DNA from: Otis tarda
Taxonomy: Eukaryota; Chordata; Aves; Otidiformes; Otididae
Direction: 5' to 3'
Assembly: GCA_026413225.1 (NCBI GenBank)
Contig: CM048557.1
Span: forward strand, 62,114,987-62,178,986
DNA: 64,000 nt
Shown here: positions 57,449 through 64,000 of the stretch, in pieces
Position numbering within the stretch: position 1 is the stretch's first letter
Layout: each line of letters starts with the position of its first letter
Made by a program: the position numbers and the translations under genes
Notes under the pieces: model-generated
Seen by the model: the letters and a program-made list of their open reading frames with translations, nothing else
Database searches by the model: none
Told to the model about the DNA's origin: nothing

Positions 57449-57894
57449 GGCCGTGAAGATGGTAGGAGGGCTGGAGCATCTCTCCTATGAGGACAGGCTG
57501 AGAGAGTTGGGGCTGTTCAGCCTGGAGAAGAGAAGGCTCTGGGGAGACCTTATAGCGGCCTTCCAGTACCTCAAGGGGGCCTGCAGGAAAGACAGGGAGA
57601 GACTGTTCGGTAGGGTCTCTTGTGACAGGACAAGGGGTCATGGTTTCAAAATAGAGATTGGTAGATTTAGATTAGATATTAGGAAAAAATTTTTTACATT
57701 GAGTGTGGTAGAACACTGACACAGGTTGCCCAGAGAGGTGGTGGATGCCCCATCCCTGGAAACATTCAAGGCCAGGTTGGACGGGGCTCTGAGCAACCTG
57801 ATCTAGTCAGGGATGTCCCTGCTTCTTGCAGGGGAGTTGGACTAGATGACCCTTGAGGGTCCCTTCCAACCCAAACCATTCTATGATTCTATGT
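57449..57894 (+). mobile_element. CR1 LINE, well-preserved 5'-truncated copy
   Basis: The ORF2 C-terminal part reads with the hallmarks [60 protein letters not shown] and [15 protein letters not shown] at 57717-57719 stands where the family has Trp. The frame then continues unshifted (HRLPREVVDAPSLETFKARL, DGALSNLI) to the normal stop, TAG at 57804-57806. The 3' untranslated region follows (GGGATGTCCCTGCTTCTTGC, GGGGAGTTGGACTAGATGAC) and the copy ends in CATTCTATGATTCTATG. With a single in-frame stop and no frameshift seen, it is one of the youngest elements in the window. It is still truncated to about 445 bases and lacks the reverse transcriptase core, so it is immobile. Confidence 0.97.
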
Positions 57895-59684
57895 TCTTTC
57901 TCTCATCGTAGAGCTTTGCTTGTGTCCCCACAGAGAAGAGAGCAGCTTTAAGCATTTACCTGCGATAATCTTGTCTGACCAATTAAATCAGCCAGCAGCT
58001 TTTTTGTCCCCCTCAGGGGCTGCACTGAAATGAAGATGTCCATGCAACTGTGCAAGCTGGAGGAGAAGAATCACTTCTGCCATTCAGAAATGCATGGAAA
58101 CATATGATACAGTGAAAAACCTGGGAATATTCAGAAGGGGGCTGAGTCCAGGAGAAAGCAAATCCTTCCTAGATCAGACCCATTCTTTGACCTCCAAATA
58201 TCCATGCCATCAAAACTTTGACTGAGGCCAGTGTGTAAGGGCAAATTTAAAAAAGGAAAATACTGCCTGAGCAGGCCACTGCCACGTTTCTCAGCACCAT
58301 CACAGCCTGACTGAGGGATCTCTGCCTTTCTGTGATCCCCCTGCAAAAAATCCTTCCCAGATGAAACAAAAGCTCCTGGGCCATCAGGTGCACTTTGTTC
58401 TGGCCAAAAAGACAGAGCTGTTCACCCTGAGTCCCAAGGCATTCCTCCTGCTGCTTCTCCTTAAAAGGCATCACCCACCTGGCCTGGTTACGAACGTGAA
58501 CTACGCAGCCTCGCAGTCTCCCTTGCATAGCAACTGCTGGGTAGTGACAGATTTTAAGGGAATTGATGGTTATCTGATACATAGTTGAGCAGCCATGTTC
58601 AAGGCTATAATTGATCCTTGCTCTCTTTTCTTTGCCACAAGCCCACCTGCTAACTGCAGCTCTTTCCATCAGGTTGTCCTCTAAAAAAAAAGAGAAGGGA
58701 TTAATCTTGTAGCGTAGCTCGAATTACACAGGAGTTATTTGGCAGATTAATGTCTGTGCACTGAGCTAAATAACCAACCTGGGAGTGAAAAATCAAGCAG
58801 GACTGTTCTCTTAGTGTTTAAAGCCTGGAGACTGGGCTCAACTGGTGACACGGTGTGACAGACAACACAGAGGGAAGATTTGCATTTTTAATTTTTGTTT
58901 TGAAGGGGTTCTGTCGTGCTGTGTCGTGTGCTCCAGGCTAATGCTGCTTTACCTTAATCTGCTCCCCTTGGGTGAATTTAACAGTGAACAACTTACATGT
59001 TATTCCAGCTGTAGGTAAAATATGTGGCAGTGTGCTTTTAATTTGAAAAATAAAGTCACATTGGTGCAAATAAATGAGACTAGAGTCACTGATTTTGCAG
59101 ATTATTTGCAGTGTGGGAAGTGCATAAGGTTGAAAAAATACCTCATTTTTTGAGCAGGTCGATATGGAGTTTAAGAACTGAAATAGAATCACTGGCCACA
59201 TCCTGTGGCTATGTTTGGTAATGTTTCTCAAATTATTCTTTCTACAGAGACAAAATCACTGCTTTCTTTTCTCCCTTTTCTGGTTTTATGATCACAGAAT
59301 ACACTGTAGATATTAATTTTTTTTAATTTCTATAGTTGCCTTCGCATGTTTATGAACACCAATGAATTTAGCACAAAGTGACCTGGAGAGGAAAGACATT
59401 GATTTACTAGCTTAGAGGTGAGGAAAAAGACCTGGGGGTAGGTGGCAGGGAGGGAAGAAGTGGCTGGAGACAGCTGAGAACACCAAGGAAGTTCTGGAGG
59501 ATCCAAGGAGCTTCACCAAACTGCCGCCTGGATCTGCTGGTCACCAGCACACAACCCTGAACTCTGGCGTTGGCGCCAAGGGAAATCCTTTGTGGGAGAA
59601 AGGATCATGAAAGTTTGACTGCCAATTCCAGCAAATCCTGATACCAGGGCAACACAGCCAGAGGAAAAATCCCCGTTGGTTTTG
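57895..59684. other. Non-coding stretch, no gene recognised
   Basis: No gene or mobile element was recognised. The section around 59270-59340 is AT-rich. A G-rich segment at about 59432-59456 (CTGGGGGTAGGTGGCAGGGAGGG) has three G runs plus GG pairs, just short of a full quadruplex rule. Confidence 0.5.
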
Positions 59685-59785
59685 GCTTGGGCCAAACTGC
59701 CACTCTGAGCCTCCGTTTCCCCATCTGCAGAATTCCTCTTCTCACAGTCTCTGTCTGAGCTTCTCAGTTAATGCTCAGGGGCAAT
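59685..59785 (+). mobile_element. MIR-type SINE core fragment
   Basis: The sense MIR core is seen as CACTCTGAGCCTCCGTTTCC then CCATCTGCAGAATTCC, equivalent to the MIR blocks CTCTGAGCCTCAGTTTCC and TCATCTGTAAAATGGGG. The preceding TTGGGCCAAACTGCCACTC resembles a decayed CTTGGGCAAGTCACTT block. The 3' remainder is uncertain. An ancient inactive fragment. Confidence 0.65.
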
Positions 59786-62700
59786 GAGCTGGGAATGACG
59801 GTGACCCAGGTACATCACAAGGATCACTTCTGCTTTTAGAAGGAAAAAGTGCTTCCTTTTGACAGCCTTAGCAACAAATTCACTGACAAAAGACCTGTTT
59901 GTTGGACAGGAGCTTGCAAACATTGAAGACTGACATCAGTCATGGTTACAGAGGACACTGGTGCAGTTCATACAGCCGCAGTTTGCAGCAATCAGGACAT
60001 AAATTAAACCTCTTTTGCAGAAGGGGCTGTGCATTCGTATGCCCCTATAAGCCAAGGCATACTGGTTTTCTAACCAGGGCAATTTCCAATTGAATAAATT
60101 ACTACTAAAATGAGAAGAAAGAAGGTTGCTCCCCGTCAGGGCAATTGCACGCTAATGCTGGGGCTCAGCTGGTGAGCCGCTTAACGGCAAGGTGGGGTTA
60201 TACAGAGCACCACTCCAAGGGAACCTTCTCCAAATGTTGAGAATTATTGCAGGTGACATCTACTCAGGGCAAAGCAGAAAGATGCATGGCCTGAAACCCT
60301 GGCTTGGACACCCTCGTTAAATCACCTGCAGTCCACATCTCGTGGCCACAGCAGCACCTTGCAGCAGGACACACTGAGCACAACCGGGTACCCCACCTCC
60401 CTGTGATGGCGTATGCAAACATCCATGCGAAGTGGTGATGGAGCCTGGCCCTTGGAAGGGGAAAAGTGACTGGACAGCTTTTAGGTAGCAGAACATCCCC
60501 ATTGCTTCGAAATGCACGTGGCATTAGTAGCAGCCATTCATTAGCCATCATTTGTTAATTATTTGTGTTTTATTATAATATTCCCTTGATTTTTTTTTCT
60601 TCAAACTTTTTAAAGTAATTTATGCATGTGTGGAGAGACAGACATTTAATAGTATGTTGGAAAAGGGGAATTAAAAATTTCAGGAAGGAAAATAATCTGG
60701 AAAATTACATTTTATCTTTCAATTGAGACAAATAGGGAGAAATGAAGAGATGTCAAGTGATGGTGTGGATCTGACAGGGAAGTGAAAATAAAGGCACTTA
60801 AATATCACACAAAGTTATAGAGAGTTGCTTTTCTTTGAAAAAATAAAATATTGGAATTTTGTTCACGTTTTAGATAATTTTCTGATAAATTTAATACCTG
60901 CTTTGTCTTCATTGTTTTTTTACAGCCAATGCGATAAAATGTGTTTCTGATCCATGTGTCAGGTTCCCCTGTTGTCATTGCAGCAAGGCAACCCGTGATG
61001 GTGTATCTGCCACATTACAGAACACATCTGCTCCGTGGTCTATGACAAATTAGCTCGTAAATTCTTAGAGGTTGTTCTTGCTTAAAACACTCTCTTTCAT
61101 AAAGTATCAAAATACATCCGGGTGAATTTTTGAGAAATAGTGTCTACAATTTTACTAAATATGACTTGTTTTTTTTTTTTTTCTTAAAATGCCCTTTCTG
61201 CTCCAAGTTTGGAATTTCTGTGAAAAGTTTTGTATTTTCCTAACTGTAATATTTCTCAAAAAAAAAAAAATCTGCTTTTCTGACAAGTGGAGAATTTTGA
61301 TTTTACTTTTTTTTTTCCTTTCAAATTGTAGCTTGTCTTTGTTTTATTCTTCCTTTTCTCCTTTTAAGTCCAGTATTATGCAGTTACTGGAAAGTCACAG
61401 ATGACAGGACTTGTCAGCCTCTTTCTTCACTGTCTTAGATTTAGATCTAGTGAAAGCTAAGCTAAGCCTTTTGCCCCTTCCTAGAGAGCGTGGGATAAAC
61501 TGCCAGCTGGGTCTCTCTCTGCCCACTGTAAAATGAGCCCAGAAGACCAGCTCGACTAAGTAGCTAACTCTCAAATGGCTAAAATTGCGTCAGATGATTT
61601 GCACCCAGAGTAACTAGGAGAGAAATGAGACATGAGCAAACAGATGATTGTAAGAAAGCTGAAAAGAAAATGCAGCCTCAGATATCATAAAATCTATGTG
61701 ACATTGAGTGACAAGTGAGGAACAAAGGGACTTGGAATGAAGAGTAAAAGGGGAAAAATAAGACAGAATATTGTAATTTCAAGCATTTTAATATCTTCAT
61801 TATTTTGGGGGTCATTTCCAGGTTATTCTAATCTCTGATAATTATTTCTAAATAAATGAAACCCCTGTATCTAGCAGAATGCACTGATGCCTAAAACAAG
61901 ACAGGTGACCTTTCTGGGACACAAAGTGACATAAATTGACTGTGTCCATGCTCCATAGCATTTGAGACTGAATCTCCTTTGGGCTCCATGTGATGACCGT
62001 CCAACACTAATATTTTTAACCTATTTTTTTGGCTCAAACTTTCTGCTGTAGTGCAGGGGTCACGCTGTTACAAGTCCGAATGGTTGAAATGGAGACTGTG
62101 CATTGCATGACCCAGTGAGAAGCTGTGGGAAGATGAAACCATATGGGGCCATGCTCCATGCTGCAAGCATAGGGGAAGGTAGGAATAAGCGGTTGGATGG
62201 GTTTATCCATATAATCCCTTGTATAAGGGCCGGTACCAGGTACACCATGCCACTAAGTCCTGCATTGTCAGGAAACATGTAACAGCATGATCCCAAAAGA
62301 GGAAAAATGGATGGTCTCTTCTATAGACTGATGGGAATCTCCTGTAGTGCCTGCACTGTGTTGGTTGGCTGTCTTCTCTCTGGCCACCTGGAACTAGGAA
62401 AAGCAGCACACAGCGTGTGTGAAGGCAGATGATAACAGCTGAATCTGGAAAAGAGAAGCAGAGAAAGACAGAGGAAGCCATTTGTGCTGCCAGAATCTAT
62501 TCTGCTAGATACTGCTCCTTGGGAAGGAGCACCTTGTGGCAATCTCTGCCCATGCATCTGTAGCCCAATATACTATTTTTTAAGCCTCCTGTGCGATGGG
62601 AGCCTCAAAGAAGAACCACTAAACCTTTCATGACCTTGCATACTGGGCAGATCTGGACAGTGGTTGTAGGTGAAGGGAGGGCAGCAAAGGCTTTACGTGA

Positions 62701-63420
62701 AAACTCCCTCTGATCCAAGAAGTAAGGGACCATGATAGATGGGAATGGAGCAGCCCTAGTAAGGGTTGCTTGCTCTGCAACACACCAGACAAGCAATAGT
62801 ACCACACAGAAGTGCCTGTACCACAGGTACTGAACGGTCCATTTGGGCCACATGAGTAAGCACATCTAATAGAGTCCATCAAATGAATAAATAGCCTTTC
62901 AGAACCAACCTCCATTTTCCAAGGTAACCTTTATGGGCTTTCCACTATTTCATTGCTACCCATTGCTTGGTTTTCCTAGGGTTGCGGTAGATTTTCAGGA
63001 AGTTGCACCATCTGAAAGGGGCCACTGGACCAAAGGTTCAACTTGTAGATCTATATTCAAGTCTGGAAGACTAAGTAGAAAGTAGACTCCTATGCTCACA
63101 TGGAAAATGTGAGCGAGATGGACATGATTTCATGTTATGCCAACAAAAAGGAAAATCCCCCATCAGTGTTAAGGCTTGCCGTCCTTCATAGTACAATGAA
63201 TTTGGAAGCTGAAAGAAAAATAGGAAACGTTGGAAGTTACTAATAGTTGTTAATGGAAGTGGTATAGCTGTAGTCAAACAAATGTGTCCCAGTTCCAATG
63301 TTCTAATATATTTTGTCACATTTCTGGAAGAGGCAAGAGAAAGTAATGGAAATTAAGTTTTATTTTCCATTGTTCATTGGTAGCAGTTCTAGTAACATCT
63401 GCAGAAAACCTACTAATTGG
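59786..63420. other. Long non-coding stretch, AT-rich at 60.5-61.3 kb
   Basis: No gene was confidently recognised over about 3.6 kb. AT-rich text with homopolymer runs lies at about 60540-61330, including a 14-base T run at 61169-61182 and a 13-base A run at 61258-61270. A cysteine-containing open frame at 60925-61051 follows a possible acceptor (TTTTTTTACAG) and is discussed as a low-weight finding. Confidence 0.5.
61169..61182 (+). repeat. Poly-T tract (14 T)
   Basis: An uninterrupted T run in AT-rich text. A 13-base A run follows about 75 bases later at 61258-61270. Simple homopolymer expansions. Confidence 0.85.
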
Positions 63421-63470
63421 CACTTCAGGACATGGTTTAGTGGACATGGGGTAGTATTAGGTTGATGGCC
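63421..63470 (+). mobile_element. CR1 LINE 3' UTR scrap
   Basis: CACTTCAGGACATGGTTTAG then TGGACATGGGGTAGTATTAG and GTTGATGGCC match the start of a common bird CR1 3' untranslated region (GGACATGGTTTAGTGGNCATGG, then a GGTGTTGGGTTGATGG-like block). The usual continuation, GTTGGACTNGATGATC, and the ATTCTATG tail are missing. This is an internal scrap cut at both ends, from a subfamily different from the copies at 24.1 and 57.4 kb. Confidence 0.6.
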
Positions 63471-64000
63471 CGGCCCCAGTGCCCAAGAGAGTCTAAAGGC
63501 GGGCAAAGATTAAGAAGCAGTGTCCAAACTAGAGTTACATAGTATAAAGAGATTAAATAAAAATCCAGGTCTAAATGCAATTTTCCTCTGGCGTACTGGA
63601 CCAAGTTACCTACTCTCTTACATTCTTAAGTGCTATACACCAGTCTGCCATAAAATGCTTTATCCACATCTTCTTCCCTTTGAAATGGATATAAACCCAA
63701 ATACCAATGGACCCCTGCAAAGGATCTTGAGCCATTTCTGCTGGCTTGGTAACTTCTTCTGATATACTAATGAGAGCAGCGCATGACTAATTTGATGTGG
63801 TGCTGGCACGCAGTGTTGCCATGACTCTTCCTTTTGCAAACTCTTTTCTTCTTTTCCCGAAGTCAAATATGGAAAAGCTGTGACAGCAGCATGAGCAAAA
63901 GGATATTGGAAATAATCCTCTTCATTCAGCCTGCCTGCAAGATTTAGTGGTGCAATAGCATTGCAAGGATGATTTCCACGCATCTGATAACACTGTGACA
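63471..64000. other. Non-coding end of window
   Basis: No gene, repeat or RNA was recognised up to the window edge. Confidence 0.5.

Noticed and set aside
57453-57719. 88-codon frame as a host gene
   Set aside because: It is CR1 ORF2 text inside the LINE copy at 57449-57894.
1-64000. tRNA, rRNA, CRISPR array, LTR or retroviral element, or a multi-gene system
   Set aside because: No T-loop-like motif within a plausible tRNA fold, no spaced repeat array, no paired LTR-like ends and no capsid, polymerase or envelope-like frame were recognised. The only polymerase-related text is CR1 LINE.

Overview
This window looks like bird nuclear DNA with no confidently identifiable protein-coding gene. 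The taxonomic clue is the repeats. Several CR1 LINE copies end in the bird-type 3' tail built on ATTCTATG units, such as those ending near 24251, 24837 and 57894 on the plus strand and starting near 10575 on the minus strand. Weathered MIR-type SINE fragments and very old amniote CR1 pieces lie beside them, as expected for an amniote genome. No bacterial gene layout, operon, tRNA, rRNA or CRISPR array was seen, and no endogenous retrovirus or LTR element was recognised. The numerous open frames of 60 to 280 codons lack recognisable domains, and the longest lie in strand-skewed or GC-rich stretches where chance frames stay open.

Layout: 1-8.5 kb is unique sequence with a CpG pocket, a quadruplex motif and two poly-A tracts. 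8.5-11 kb carries two minus-strand CR1 3' fragments and a C-rich tract. 11-15.8 kb is unique and moderately AT-rich. 15.8-17.7 kb holds ancient minus-strand CR1 pieces whose relative order is reversed. 24.1-24.8 kb holds two plus-strand CR1 copies head to tail. 27.6-27.85 kb is a small CpG pocket. 31.6-32.4 kb has an ancient CR1 tail and a MIR, followed at 32.7-33.2 kb by the best exon candidate in the window. 40.7 kb and 55.7 kb hold two more splice-bounded exon candidates. 42-46 kb has an old CR1 and two MIRs. 53.4-54.2 kb is the GC-richest part. A nearly full-length MIR lies at 56.0-56.2 kb, a well-preserved CR1 at 57.4-57.9 kb, a MIR core at 59.7 kb and a CR1 scrap at 63.4 kb.

How the parts relate: nothing shows that the three exon candidates belong to one gene. 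All are on the plus strand, so the simplest hypothesis is an intron-rich or gene-poor region with at most a few short exons. The candidates remain unproven because they rest on splice-site and peptide appearance alone. No new multi-gene biological system was found.
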